Assembly (NCBI RefSeq): GCF_000373105.1
Contig: NZ_KB890443.1
Span: 1 to 64,000 of the forward strand
DNA length: 64,000 nucleotides
Source: Neolewinella persica DSM 23188
GTDB taxonomy: Bacteria; Bacteroidota; Bacteroidia; Chitinophagales; Saprospiraceae
Reading direction: 5' to 3'
Below are positions 33,325 through 42,398 of the stretch, piece by piece. A program made the position numbers and the translations under genes. The notes beneath the pieces are model-generated. The model did not search any database. It saw only the letters and a program-made list of their open reading frames with translations, and was not told the DNA's origin. The number at the start of each line of letters is the position of its first letter. The stretch's first letter is position 1.

Positions 33325-36204
33325 CTACTTCTTCTTATCCGCCTTCTTCACGTCTTCCGTAGCGTCCAGCAAATCCTGGGTGGCCTTCTTTAGCTCAGCC
33401 ACATCTTTTGCACTTTCCTCAGCTGCTTTTTCTGCCGCCTCAGCTGCTTTAGGCTTCGGCTTGGAGCGACCACGCTTACGTTTAGGCTTTGACTCTGCTT
33501 CTTCCTTTGCGGCAGCTTTGGCTTTTTCTGCCAGCACCGCTTTTGCTTCCGCGGCAGCTTCTTCGTCCACTTCGGTAGCTTTTTCCTTTGCTGGGAAGGG
33601 CTCTTTGCCGAAGGTCAGTTTGCCCTGTCCCAGGTCAGCGTAGATGGTGTCACCGGCAATGAATTTGGCAGAGATCAGATCTTTACTCAACTCATCCGAC
33701 AAGTCGGATTGTAGCACTCGCTTCATCGGGCGGGCACCAAACTGGGGGTCGTAGCCACGGTCGGCCAACCAATCCATGGCCTTGTCACTGATCTTAAGCA
33801 CCATGCCCTGACGGGCCAGCATTTTTTCGATCTTACGCAGCAAGAGACGGGCAATCTGTTTGATCTCCGGCAGCGTCAGGGGCAGGAACATAATCCGCTC
33901 ATCGATCCGGTTTAGGAATTCGGGGCGCAGTTCTTCTTTCAGGGTGTCGAATACCTCTTCCCTGGTAGTAGAAATGATGTCTGCCCGGTGTTCTTCACCG
34001 ACGCTCGCAAGGTCTTCGAAGTTCTCAAGAATCTTATCCGCCCCCATGTTGGAGGTCATGATGATGAGGGTGTTCTTGAAGTTAGCTACCCGGCCACGGT
34101 TATCCGTTAAGCGTCCGTCATCGAGGACTTGCAGCAGGATATTGAAGGTATCAGGGTGTGCCTTCTCAATCTCGTCGAGCAGAACGATGGAATAGGGCCG
34201 TTGCCTCACCGCTTCGGTCAGCTGGCCACCTTCGTCGTAGCCAACGTATCCGGGAGGGGCACCTACCAGGCGACTCACCGTGTGGCGTTCCTGGTATTCA
34301 CTCATGTCGATCCGGGTGATGGCCGTTTCGTCGTTGAAAAGGACTTCGGCCAGGGCCTTAGCCAGCTCGGTTTTGCCGACACCGGTGGGGCCGAGGAAGA
34401 TGAACGAGCCGATGGGTCGGTTCTCATCCTGCAGACCGGCGCGGGAGCGCCGGACGGCATCGGAAACCGCAACAACCGCTTCGTTTTGGCCGATCAATCG
34501 CTTGTGCAACTCATCTTCCAGGCGGAGGAGCTTATCGCGCTCGCTTTGCAGCATACGTTGTACGGGAATCCCCGTCCAGCGGGCCACCACTTCGGCGATG
34601 TCGTTGGCCGTAACTTCTTCGTTGGTGAATCGTTTTTCGTCGGGCAGTTCCTCCAGTTCTTTTTCTGCAGCTTCGATCTGTTTCTGCAAATCAGCTAACT
34701 GCCCGTAACGGATCTTGGCGACGGTCTCGAAGTCGCTGGCGCGTTCGGCCTGTTCGGCCAGATGTTCCATCTCCTCCATTTGCTTTTTCAGGGCCTGGCT
34801 GTTGTCCACCAGGTCCTTCTCATTACGCCAGCGGGCGCGTAGGGAATCCCTGGTTTCGCGGGCGTTGGCGATTTGCTCTTCGATGATCTTCAGCTTGGGA
34901 GCGGACCCTTCCCGTTTGATGGCTTCCTTCTCAATTTCCAGCTGCCGGACTTTCCGGTCAGCTTCATCGATCTCTTCTGGTACCGAATCCAACTCCAGGC
35001 GGAGGCGGGCGGCAGATTCGTCGATCAGGTCGATCGCCTTGTCGGGTAAGAATCGATCAGAGATGTAGCGGTTACTGAGTTCGGCGGCAGCCACCAGAGC
35101 TTCGTCGAGGATTTCAATCTTGTGGTACACCTCATAGCGTTCCTGCAGACCGCGCAGAATCGAGATGGTATCTTCCACACTCGGCTCCTCAATACGTACG
35201 GTTTGGAACCTACGGACCAACGCCTTGTCCTTTTCGAAGTATTTCTGGTATTCGTCCAGAGTGGTGGCACCGATAGTACGAAGGTCACCACGGGCCAGAG
35301 CTGGTTTCAGAATATTGGCTGCGTCCATGGCGCCGTTTCCGCCGCCGGCACCGATCAGGGTGTGAATTTCGTCGACAAAAAGGACGTAACGGCCATTACT
35401 GTCGGAGACTTCCTTGATGATGCCCTTGAGGCGTTCCTCAAAGTCTCCTTTGTACTTTGCACCAGCCAGCATTCCGGCAATATCGAGCACAAATATCCGC
35501 TTCTCTTTCAGGCTTTCCGGCACATCGCCTTTGACGATTCGCCAGGCAATCCCTTCTACAATGGCGGTCTTACCGACTCCGGGTTCACCGATTAACAGGG
35601 GGTTGTTCTTCTTCCGTCGGCTGAGGATTTGCAGCAGGCGGCGAATTTCCTCATCGCGTCCCACAATGGGGTCCAGCTTGCCGCTTTCCGCGCGCTCATT
35701 GAGGTTAATGGTGTATTTATCCAGCAGGTTATAGGTGTTATCATCACCGGGTTCGGAGACGGTTTTACCCTTGCGGAGCTCTTCGATTGCCCCACGGATG
35801 CCATCGTTAGTGGCACCGAGTTCTTTCATTATCCGGGCTCCTTTATCACTGGCTCCCTGGATGATGCCGAGCAGCATCAGCTCGATGCTGATGTACTGGT
35901 CGCCAAAATCTTTAAGCATTTTTTTAGCCCTGCTCAGGGCGCGGTTAGCGTCATTGGTCAGGTACTGCTTGGTCGCGCCTTTCACTTTCGGATAGTCAAC
36001 CAAGGACTCCTTGATCTCACGACGCACTGCGGCAGTGTCTACGCCTACTTTTTTAAAGATAAAATCTGCGACGCTTTCGTCGATCGTAATAATGCCGGCC
36101 AGCAGGTGGGGCGTATCCACTTGTTGCTGGTCCATTTCCTTAGCGATCTTCTGGGCCTGAATAATGGCCTCCTGAGCTTTGGTAGTAAAATTTTCGTAAG
36201 TCAT
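33325..36204 (-). CDS. clpB: ATP-dependent disaggregase ClpB with an extra C-terminal tail
   Basis: A 959-residue hexameric AAA+ protein-disaggregase. Clp N-domain (1-145); first AAA domain with GEPGVGKT at 206-213; coiled-coil middle domain (about 405-520), which separates ClpB from ClpC/ClpA; second AAA domain with GPTGVGKTE near 605 and [23 protein letters not shown]-terminal domain to about 870. A further 85 or so residues are rich in Ala, Lys and Glu, with the basic patch [14 protein letters not shown], absent from standard ClpB. It works with DnaK on heat-damaged protein. A purine-rich, roughly 8-bp periodic stretch lies just upstream of its start. Confidence 0.92.
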   Translation of the reverse strand: MTYENFTTKAQEAIIQAQKIAKEMDQQQVDTPHLLAGIITIDESVADFIFKKVGVDTAAVRREIKESLVDYPKVKGATKQYLTNDANRALSRAKKMLKDFGDQYISIELMLLGIIQGASDKGARIMKELGATNDGIRGAIEELRKGKTVSEPGDDNTYNLLDKYTINLNERAESGKLDPIVGRDEEIRRLLQILSRRKKNNPLLIGEPGVGKTAIVEGIAWRIVKGDVPESLKEKRIFVLDIAGMLAGAKYKGDFEERLKGIIKEVSDSNGRYVLFVDEIHTLIGAGGGNGAMDAANILKPALARGDLRTIGATTLDEYQKYFEKDKALVRRFQTVRIEEPSVEDTISILRGLQERYEVYHKIEILDEALVAAAELSNRYISDRFLPDKAIDLIDESAARLRLELDSVPEEIDEADRKVRQLEIEKEAIKREGSAPKLKIIEEQIANARETRDSLRARWRNEKDLVDNSQALKKQMEEMEHLAEQAERASDFETVAKIRYGQLADLQKQIEAAEKELEELPDEKRFTNEEVTANDIAEVVARWTGIPVQRMLQSERDKLLRLEDELHKRLIGQNEAVVAVSDAVRRSRAGLQDENRPIGSFIFLGPTGVGKTELAKALAEVLFNDETAITRIDMSEYQERHTVSRLVGAPPGYVGYDEGGQLTEAVRQRPYSIVLLDEIEKAHPDTFNILLQVLDDGRLTDNRGRVANFKNTLIIMTSNMGADKILENFEDLASVGEEHRADIISTTREEVFDTLKEELRPEFLNRIDERIMFLPLTLPEIKQIARLLLRKIEKMLARQGMVLKISDKAMDWLADRGYDPQFGARPMKRVLQSDLSDELSKDLISAKFIAGDTIYADLGQGKLTFGKEPFPAKEKATEVDEEAAAEAKAVLAEKAKAAAKEEAESKPKRKRGRSKPKPKAAEAAEKAAEESAKDVAELKKATQDLLDATEDVKKADKKK

Positions 36205-36215
36205 GGGGTGAAGAT

Positions 36216-36281
36216 AAAGGAGGAAAAGGGAAAAGGTGTAAGGGGAACGGGGAAAAGGAGGAAGGGAAAACGGAAAAAAGG
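36216..36281. repeat. purine-rich quasi-periodic stretch upstream of clpB
   Basis: AAAGGAGG, AAAAGGGA, AAAGGTGT and AAGGGGAA run in 8-base steps from 36216 and continue less regularly. It may be a degraded 8-bp-period array like those elsewhere; it lies 12 bases from the clpB ATG. Confidence 0.45.
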
Positions 36282-36389
36282 TAAGTACCCTGCCTTTCGG
36301 GATGAATGCTGGTTTTTAGTCGACCGAAATGCGGGCATTTTAGCTTCGCTGGTGCACTTTTTGGCCGCATCTACCAGGCCTTTGGAAGT

Positions 36390-36412
36390 GGGCGCGGCCG
36401 CGGGTGCAGGGA
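36390..36412 (+). repeat. interspersed G/C repeat between the first lipoprotein gene and clpB
   Basis: GGGCGCGGCCGCGGGTGCAG followed by GGAAAAA, between the stop of the thioredoxin-fold lipoprotein at 36464 and the clpB start. Confidence 0.75.
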
Positions 36413-36463
36413 AAAAGAGGAACGTAGCAAGGGAATAGCGGTTGAAACTCACTTGACGGACCG

Positions 36464-37591
36464 TTACTCCCCCATCTCAATCAGTCGTTTTTCCAGCGCC
36501 CCTACCCAATCATGAAAGCTGGTGACCCGCCCCCGGGCATTTACTGTGACAAAATACGGAAGATAAGTACTGCAGTTAAGGCGCAGACAGGTCTTATCCG
36601 CCGCCCGATATAGGGGCAATTGAAAGCCAAGCCTCTCAGCGATGGCCTTCAAGTTCTCTACCCCTCTAAAGCGGGAAATAACGGCGACATCAATCTCTTC
36701 CCGGCTTGCTGCAGGCAAGGCTTGATACAGGCTGTCCAGGCCACGGAGTTGTTTCTCCCCATCGAAGCCACCCCAAAAGTATAAGATCAGTTCTCGCCCC
36801 GGTGTTCGCTTGATCGTGGTAGCGTTACCATCGAGGTCTTCTACGGGAACGGCCTTATAACTCAGGTCTATCTCTGCGGTCAGGGGCAGGCCCCGTGCAT
36901 CCTCCAGCAGCTCGATTTCAAGGCTGCCATAATCGTCTGCGATGAAATTGATGGCGTAATACTGCTTACCGACCCGAAAAACGGTCTGCCGGCTGATCTC
37001 CCCGACGCAGGCCATATCAGTCATGATGGGCAGCGTATCATTTCCGTAGGTCGTGAGCAGCAGGCGGTCAGGCACTGGTTTGTACTCGAAAAAGTCCCAG
37101 TCAAAGGCAGGCCCCTCGGTATGGATAAGGGCGATCCGCAGGGAGTCACCGCCCAGTACTACGTCTGCTGCCGGAATATTGACGCGCACGCGGCGGTAGT
37201 TATCTATTAGCATAATGTTGAGGTCCCGGGAGATGGAGTCCATACGGCGAACCCAGCCGGGATAATGCTGTCGGGAGCGCAGGCCGCCGTTAACGTGTTT
37301 TACTTCGTACCAGATGCGTTCGCTGCGAAACTTGATCTTATCACCCGGTAATTCCCCGTTTTTACCGGTTACTAATGTATCCATTTTTGCATAAACGGCC
37401 TCCCACTTCGCCGTATCCTCCAGCTCCCAGTATTCCTGATAATAGCCACCGGAGATGTTGCGAATAGCGTCGGTCAAGGGAATAACGCGGGTGCGGCCAT
37501 CGGCAAAAAAGTCGGAGGCGCAGGAAGTCACACCACAAGAAAATGCGACCAATAAGGCGAAAAAATAAAATATGGAACGGGGGTTCTGCAT
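36464..37591 (-). CDS. thioredoxin-fold lipoprotein without CXXC (copy 1 of a tandem pair)
   Basis: A 375-residue lipoprotein (lipid Cys 19 or 24). An N-terminal domain of about 240 residues is unfamiliar. The C-terminal part looks like a TlpA/thioredoxin fold (GRELILYFWGGFDGEKQLRGL, with GGFD where WCxxC would be) and ends with TCLRLNCSTYLPYFVTVNARGRV, the cis-Pro-like region. Two cysteines, 335 and 340 (CLRLNC), are conserved in the tandem paralogue at 37742-38854. This protein cannot be a classic thioredoxin; a structural or binding role, or chemistry using CX4C, is possible. Both copies are on the same strand with matching upstream sequence. Confidence 0.7.
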   Translation of the reverse strand: MQNPRSIFYFFALLVAFSCGVTSCASDFFADGRTRVIPLTDAIRNISGGYYQEYWELEDTAKWEAVYAKMDTLVTGKNGELPGDKIKFRSERIWYEVKHVNGGLRSRQHYPGWVRRMDSISRDLNIMLIDNYRRVRVNIPAADVVLGGDSLRIALIHTEGPAFDWDFFEYKPVPDRLLLTTYGNDTLPIMTDMACVGEISRQTVFRVGKQYYAINFIADDYGSLEIELLEDARGLPLTAEIDLSYKAVPVEDLDGNATTIKRTPGRELILYFWGGFDGEKQLRGLDSLYQALPAASREEIDVAVISRFRGVENLKAIAERLGFQLPLYRAADKTCLRLNCSTYLPYFVTVNARGRVTSFHDWVGALEKRLIEMGE

Positions 37592-37620
37592 TTCGCAAGA
37601 TCGTCAGCCCAGCGGGGTTA

Positions 37621-37664
37621 GGCAATGCCTGGCGTGTGAACGATTGGTTAAAAATCAGGTTGCC
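37621..37664 (-). promoter_or_regulatory. upstream element shared by the two tandem lipoprotein genes
   Basis: GGCAATGCCTGGCGTGTGAA and the following CGATTGGTTAAAA closely match AGCAATGGCTGGGGTGTGAA followed by TGTTTGGTTAAAA at 38885-38917. Each lies about 30 bases upstream of one paralogue's start, so the duplication included the promoter region or the element is a shared control site. Confidence 0.6.
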
Positions 37665-37741
37665 CGATCGGGGGGGTGGGCTTACATCGCGATTTCGACC
37701 AACTACGTGGGTTAAAAGGCGGCGTTACCCTTTGCTTCTTC

Positions 37742-38854
37742 CTACTTCCCTTGCACCTGCGGCCCCGCCCCCATACGCTCCTCCAGCCAATTCGGCCAGC
37801 CGTAGTAAGTTACGATCCGCCCCCACTCATTGATATCGACGTAATAGGGAACGTAGGGATGGCAATTGAGCCGCAAACAGGTCTTGGACGTCGTCTTGTA
37901 AGACGCAAAACTAATATCATTTGCGCGCATGAATGCACGTATCGATTCCGGGTCATTGAGGCTGTTGATCAGGACGATTTCCATCCTCGCGCGTTCGGCC
38001 ACCGGCATTGCCCGGTAAAGGCTATCGAGTTTGATCACGTCCTTGCCGCCCGTCGGCCCCAGCCCCCAAAAATAGAGTGCGAGATCGCGCCCCGGCGTTC
38101 GCTTGATGGTGGTCGGTTGCCCGTTCATGTCCTCCACCTCCACCTGCTTGTAATAAATGTCCAGTTCGGCGGAATAACCGATACCCCGGGCATTCTCCAG
38201 GCGCTCAATCTCAATTTCCCGGTAATCTTCTGCTACCGAACGTAAAACGTAGGCATGCCGGCCTACCCTGAAAACTGTTTGGCGGGAAATGGGGCCGATG
38301 TTATCCTGGTCCATCGCGATGGGCACCACCTCATTTCCGTAAGTCGTCAGTATCAGGTAATCCGGCTCATTGAGGTCAAACGTCTGCCAGGTGAACGCCC
38401 GATCGGTAATGTGGATGAGGCCAATGCGTAACGAATCACCGTCCAGAACGACATCCGCCGCGTTGATCTCTGCGGTAACCCGGTTGTTGTTCAGCAGACG
38501 AATGACGTTTACTTCGTCACCGAGTGTGTCAAACCGTCGCTCCCATCCTTCGTGTGGATCGCTGCTTCTCCAGCCATCTTCGGTCAGCCGCAGCACGTAT
38601 TTATCACTACCCACCCTTAGGTTCATCCGGTCATGCGCCATCAGGATGGTATCTGCACGGCGTAAGGTTGTTTCCCACGCTGCCGTATCCCTGATTACCC
38701 AGTACACCTGCCCCCGGTTCACGGTGGTGCTGCGGATACTATCCGTCAGCGCCACCTGATAACGTCCCGGATAGACGTCCGGACTACAAGCCTGGAAGGC
38801 AAGCCAAATGGCGCACAGACTAAAAACCAGGGTTAACAATATCGGGCGGGGCAT
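37742..38854 (-). CDS. thioredoxin-fold lipoprotein without CXXC (copy 2 of a tandem pair)
   Basis: A 370-residue paralogue of the preceding gene, with a lipoprotein signal (lipid Cys 23, LAFQAC). Shared blocks include VLGGDSLRIALIHT / VLDGDSLRIGLIHI, ISRQTVFRVG, TTIKRTPGR, LILYFWGG / LALYFWGL and KTCLRLNC (Cys 326 and 331 here). Again no CXXC. Its last residues (GAGPQVQGK) are encoded by a copy of the interspersed G/C repeat running over the end of the gene, so its C-terminus differs from that of copy 1. Confidence 0.7.
   Translation of the reverse strand: MPRPILLTLVFSLCAIWLAFQACSPDVYPGRYQVALTDSIRSTTVNRGQVYWVIRDTAAWETTLRRADTILMAHDRMNLRVGSDKYVLRLTEDGWRSSDPHEGWERRFDTLGDEVNVIRLLNNNRVTAEINAADVVLDGDSLRIGLIHITDRAFTWQTFDLNEPDYLILTTYGNEVVPIAMDQDNIGPISRQTVFRVGRHAYVLRSVAEDYREIEIERLENARGIGYSAELDIYYKQVEVEDMNGQPTTIKRTPGRDLALYFWGLGPTGGKDVIKLDSLYRAMPVAERARMEIVLINSLNDPESIRAFMRANDISFASYKTTSKTCLRLNCHPYVPYYVDINEWGRIVTYYGWPNWLEERMGAGPQVQGK
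37748..37770 (-). repeat. interspersed G/C repeat forming the 3' end of a gene
   Basis: CCCTTGCACCTGCGGCCCCG followed by CCC encodes the last codons of the lipoprotein at 37742-38854, ending 3 bases before its stop codon. Confidence 0.8.
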
Positions 38855-38884
38855 GCCCGCAAGTTCGGCAACCTGAAGGGGATG

Positions 38885-38917
38885 AGCAATGGCTGGGGTG
38901 TGAATGTTTGGTTAAAA
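38885..38917 (-). promoter_or_regulatory. second copy of the element upstream of the tandem lipoproteins
   Basis: Matches 37621-37653 in most positions; see that entry. The array that follows at 38900 partly overlaps it. Confidence 0.55.
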
Positions 38918-38985
38918 GAGAATAAGTGAACGGGTGAATGATTGAATAAGAGAACAGCTACCGCTGTTTCCACTCGCGGCGCTTA
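38900..38985 (+). repeat. 8-bp-period array plus AGCTACCGC flank
   Basis: Seven consecutive octamers from 38900 to 38955 (GTGAATGT, TTGGTTAA, AAGAGAAT, AAGTGAAC, GGGTGAAT, GATTGAAT, AAGAGAAC) are followed by AGCTACCGCTGTTTCCACTC then GCGGCGCTT. The same flank follows the array at 49848-49887 in the opposite orientation. Confidence 0.8.
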
Positions 38986-39255
38986 TTAGTACATAATGGG
39001 TAGTAAGTAGTTGGTAGTGCTACCGCGGCCTCAGCCCGCTTCGCTCGTACGGCTAAATTTTGGCCATAAAAGCGCACACGAACGATGTGAATACAGCTTT
39101 GCAGCAACACTTATTGAATTATTGATTGATGGTTGTTGGTTGGCTGCCACCAGTCCGTTCTCGCTTCCACTAGTCTCGTCTTTACTAAATGCCCATATTC
39201 TTCTTAATGAAGCTCTTAATACCTTAGCCTTAGTGGTTCCTCCAGTGCTTACACT

Positions 39256-39400
39256 GCGCTTGCTCGCCCGGGTTGAGCAGCGAAAGGGCAGCGAAAGGTA
39301 CTTGCGGCAGCTATTCGATTATTCTCTCCGTCAGTTATTCGATATATTTAGCTTCGCTGCCGCCTTCAGCAGTCGTCCATTCCATTATTCAATCCCTTCC
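39256..39400 (-). repeat. composite repeat and octamer array upstream of the aminotransferase
   Basis: GCGCTTGCTCGCCCGGGT (39256-39273) and GGGCAGCGAAAGG...TTGCGGCAGCTATT (39286-39315) recur inverted at 49762-49818. They run into octamers ATTCGATT, ATTCTCTC, CGTCAGTT, ATTCGATA (39313-39344), and ATTCCATT, ATTCAATC (39379-39394), which end 6 bases before the aminotransferase ATG. The 38986-39255 part holds no gene I can support; the open frame over it is an accidental extension. Confidence 0.75.
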
Positions 39401-40669
39401 ATGCTAACCCGTCGCAACTGGCTCCGTCAATCCATACTCACCTCCGCTGGTGCCGCGCTGCTGGCCCCCAACACGCTGCAGGCACTTTCCGGCCGGCAAA
39501 TCAATGTATTCAACCAGCTGGGAACTTCGGCCAACGACGAAGCCTACTGGGAGCTCGTCAAAGAACAATTCACCTTTGCCCCGGGCCTCACCTACTTCAA
39601 CAACGGTTCTTTAGGTGCCTGCCCGGACCACGTGGTGCAGGCCACCAATACCTTCCGGCAAACGCTCGATGGTTTTCCGTCTAAATACATGTGGGGCGGT
39701 TGGGACGAGGAAAAGGAGGCTGTCCGGGAAAAGGTCGCCAACATGTTCAGCGTTTCTCCGGAGACGATCGCCCTGATCCACAATACGACCGAGGGGATGA
39801 ACCTCATTGCTTCCAGTATGAATTTGGCAGCCGGCGATGAAGTCCTCCTCAGTAGCCACGAACACACCAGCGCCCGGGTACCGTGGAAGTACTGGCAGGA
39901 AAGCAAAGGCGTGGTGCTGAAGGACGTACCCCTGCCGCTGTTGCCAGCAAGCAAAGAGGAAATAGTAAGCTTATTCCGCCAGGCCATCACACCAAACACT
40001 AAGGTCATTTCCATCGTCCACGTGACCAATACCAACGGGATGATGCTCCCGGTAAAGGAAATCTCCGCTATGGCCCACGAGCATGGGGTACTTGTAGCGG
40101 TAGACGGTGCTCAATCTATGGGGATGTTCCGAATTAATCTTGACGATCTGGGCTGCGACTTCTTCACTTCGAGCAGTCACAAATGGTTGTTCTCCCCCAA
40201 GGGGATGGGCGTATTCTACGCCCGGGAGGAAAGCCAGTCCTTACTTAAGCCGCTCATCGTCTGCCGGGGTTGGGAAAACAAGACCATCCGACGGCTGGAA
40301 AACTACAACACCCGCAACCTGCCTGAATTATTGGGGCTGGGGGCCGCCCTCGATTTCCGGAGTCTCATTGGCCAGGAACGAATCGAGCAGCGGATTTTTG
40401 AGCTGAAGCATTACCTGCTTGGCTTACTGGAGGGGGACGAACGTTTCGTGGTCAAGACCCCACGGGCGGATGATCTTTCCGGGGGTATTCAAACGGTGGA
40501 GGTCGTCGGCAAACAGGTAGGGGACGTAAGAGATGCACTTCGTGACGATCACGGGATTGATTGCCGGCCGATGTCGGGGCATGGGATCAACGGGGTGCGG
40601 CTGTCCCTGGCGATTTACTGTACTAAGGCCGACGTAGACAAACTGGTTCTGGCGCTGGCGGAAGGATAG
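39401..40669 (+). CDS. Tat-exported class V aminotransferase-fold PLP enzyme
   Basis: A 422-residue protein of the isopenicillin-N-epimerase/cysteine desulfurase-like class V group. I start at ATG 39401 because it opens on a Tat-type signal (LTRRNWLRQSILTSAGAALL) and everything upstream is repeat DNA. Key parts: YFNNGSLGACP, HNTTEGMNLIASSM, SSHEHTSARVPW, the PLP Asp in VAVDGAQSMG, the Schiff-base Lys in SSSHKWLFSPKG, and GHGINGVRLSLAIYCT near the end. It would act in the periplasm. The substrate is unknown. An interspersed G/C repeat begins 7 bases after the stop. Confidence 0.85.
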   Translation: MLTRRNWLRQSILTSAGAALLAPNTLQALSGRQINVFNQLGTSANDEAYWELVKEQFTFAPGLTYFNNGSLGACPDHVVQATNTFRQTLDGFPSKYMWGGWDEEKEAVREKVANMFSVSPETIALIHNTTEGMNLIASSMNLAAGDEVLLSSHEHTSARVPWKYWQESKGVVLKDVPLPLLPASKEEIVSLFRQAITPNTKVISIVHVTNTNGMMLPVKEISAMAHEHGVLVAVDGAQSMGMFRINLDDLGCDFFTSSSHKWLFSPKGMGVFYAREESQSLLKPLIVCRGWENKTIRRLENYNTRNLPELLGLGAALDFRSLIGQERIEQRIFELKHYLLGLLEGDERFVVKTPRADDLSGGIQTVEVVGKQVGDVRDALRDDHGIDCRPMSGHGINGVRLSLAIYCTKADVDKLVLALAEG

Positions 40670-40675
40670 TTTTTT

Positions 40676-40698
40676 GGCGGGGACGCAGGTGCAAAAGA
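40676..40698 (+). repeat. interspersed G/C repeat after the aminotransferase gene
   Basis: GGCGGGGACGCAGGTGCAAA follows a TTTTTT run and starts 7 bases after the stop codon. The rest of the gap to 40962 is G/C-rich with a 14-bp perfect palindrome GCTACACGTGTAGC at 40815-40828 and other short stems, but no gene. Confidence 0.75.
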
Positions 40699-40962
40699 TG
40701 GTTAGAGGGTAAAGATTGCCTTCATCGCCAGGTGAATAGCTCAAGCACTGCTCAATTCTTCTCAGAGAGATGATAGCAGCAAGTATTCAGGAGAGCAACT
40801 CGGCTGAAGCCGAGGCTACACGTGTAGCTCCGGGTGCGGTGCCCTTCGGGGCTGGCTTCGCCGGTCGCGTCTGCCTTCGGCCGTCAGCCGGATAGCTCAA
40901 CTTTAATTTGAAAAACCCATTGGCCGGTGCTGTGCTGCAAATGCTGCAAACCGGGACGGCGG

Positions 40963-42162
40963 CTAATTAGTACTCTTAGGCGGCGCCGGCATACTCATAT
41001 GGTAATCATTGGCAATGATGCTTGCGTACTTATCCAATATTTCGAGAATCCGGTCGGTTGAGTCAGAGGCGACAATGACGCCGACGTGCTGTTTTTTGTC
41101 CATCTTCCAAACGACCTCGGGATCGTTAAAGGGCGTCATATCAGGCTTCGCGTAGCGGGAGAGGGAAACGATGATGCCGGACTGGTCGAAGCGACGCTCG
41201 GGCAAGTGGTATTCTTTGCCATAGGCTTTGGCTGTTTCCAGACGGGCCCACTCGGCCCACAGGGAGATGCCGGTGGCGGCCTCGACCATTTCGGCGAGGT
41301 GGGCACCGCCCACCCGGCTGGCGGTTTCGAGGAAGACGAAGCTGCCGTCGGGCATTTTGATGAATTCGGTGTGGCTGGCGGAGAACTGCATGTGGAAGGC
41401 GTCCATTACTTCTCCGGTCAGTCTGCGCAGGGTTTCCGCATCGGGATGGTGGTACGGGACGCTGACGGAGCGGAAGATGCCACCGCCGTGGGCGACCTCA
41501 AAGGGCGTGTCCAGGTAACGGGAGGACTGACAAAAAACAATCTCTCCATCGACGCTGATCGCGTCGACGTGGTACACATCCCCGGGGCGAAATTGCTCCA
41601 CGAGGTACTGGTCCCGTTTTTCGCCCAGGCTGTGTACGTGCTGCCATAGTTCCGCAGCAGAATGTACTTTCTTGATACCCGTAGCACTTGCTTCTCCTCT
41701 TGGTTTGATCAGGCAGGGGTACTCGATGGTGTTGGCGAATTCCGTGAGCCGAACATCGTTGAACAAATCACTGAATTTCGGCACGGGAACGCCCTGATCC
41801 CGGGCCTGCACGCGCATCGCCAGTTTATCACGGAAGTAACGCGCCGTGGTTTGCCCCATTCCCGGAAGGCGAAACTCTTCCCGCAGGTAGGCCGCCTTCT
41901 CCACGTCAAAATCGTCCAGGGCAACGATGCGGTCAACCTGCTTACTGCGCATCAACCAGGAAACGCCCTTGGCCAGATTGGCCAGGTCTGCGGGGGCGTT
42001 ACTCTCTGAGTCAATGAAGAAAAATTCATCGATGGCTTCCCGGGGCCAATCGGCATGCTCCAGTTTTTTCACCGTGATGAAGAAGATTGTATTGCCGGCT
42101 TCTTTAGCAGCGCGGAGGAAAGGAGAGCCTTTAAAATAGCAGGAGATACAGAGGAAAGTCAC
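40963..42162 (-). CDS. ATP-grasp domain carboxylate-amine ligase-like protein
   Basis: A 399-residue soluble protein starting at GTG 42162. An N-terminal Rossmann-like part (1-115, IDEFFFIDSESNAPADLANL; DRIVALDDFDVEKAAYLRE) is followed by an ATP-grasp fold (about 115-300) with YFRDKLAMRVQARDQGVPVP, YPCLIKPRGEASATGIKKV (ATP-binding Lys), YLVEQFRPGDVYHVDAI and the metal-binding FIKMPDGSFVFLETASRVGG. Such enzymes join a carboxylate to an amine through an acyl phosphate. No partner enzymes lie nearby, so substrate and pathway are unknown. It is divergent from the thioredoxin-like gene. Confidence 0.8.
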   Translation of the reverse strand: MTFLCISCYFKGSPFLRAAKEAGNTIFFITVKKLEHADWPREAIDEFFFIDSESNAPADLANLAKGVSWLMRSKQVDRIVALDDFDVEKAAYLREEFRLPGMGQTTARYFRDKLAMRVQARDQGVPVPKFSDLFNDVRLTEFANTIEYPCLIKPRGEASATGIKKVHSAAELWQHVHSLGEKRDQYLVEQFRPGDVYHVDAISVDGEIVFCQSSRYLDTPFEVAHGGGIFRSVSVPYHHPDAETLRRLTGEVMDAFHMQFSASHTEFIKMPDGSFVFLETASRVGGAHLAEMVEAATGISLWAEWARLETAKAYGKEYHLPERRFDQSGIIVSLSRYAKPDMTPFNDPEVVWKMDKKQHVGVIVASDSTDRILEILDKYASIIANDYHMSMPAPPKSTN

Positions 42163-42165
42163 GGA

Positions 42166-42208
42166 TTAGTATTTTAGTCTATTGGTAATGTGGTCTGCTG
42201 GTCTGATC
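42166..42208 (-). repeat. 8-bp-period array upstream of the ATP-grasp gene
   Basis: GTCTATTG, GTAATGTG, GTCTGCTG and GTCTGATC are in register from 42177 to 42208. The array is the inverted counterpart of the one at 42363-42398, so the divergent gap is bracketed by inverted octamer arrays next to both start codons. Confidence 0.8.
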
Positions 42209-42280
42209 AAAGTCAGGGCCAGCGCGGCTAAAGTTAACCCGTCGGACCATGCTTTACGTATTGCGCTTTGAAAAACCTGG

Positions 42281-42303
42281 TTTTTGCACCTGCGGCCCCG
42301 CCC
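42281..42303 (-). repeat. interspersed G/C repeat in the divergent gap
   Basis: TTTTTGCACCTGCGGCCCCG followed by CCC, then AAAAAA. The T-run and A-run on either side could pair. It lies midway between the ATP-grasp and thioredoxin-like genes. Confidence 0.8.
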
Positions 42304-42362
42304 AAAAAACAGCCCGATTATGAACCTTCTCCCCCTACCTGGTTGTATTCCTACTAAACCTT

Positions 42363-42398
42363 CAATAGTCCAATAGACCACAATACCAATAGACCAAT
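42363..42398 (+). repeat. 8-bp-period array abutting the thioredoxin-like start codon
   Basis: CAATAGTC, CAATAGAC, CACAATAC and CAATAGAC fill 42363-42394; the remaining CAAT leads straight into ATG 42399. Any ribosome-binding site must therefore lie within the array. Confidence 0.85.

Noticed and set aside
39011..39400. A 130-codon N-terminal extension of the aminotransferase frame
   Set aside because: The stretch consists of repeat modules and octamer arrays shared with another gap, and a Tat signal begins at ATG 39401.
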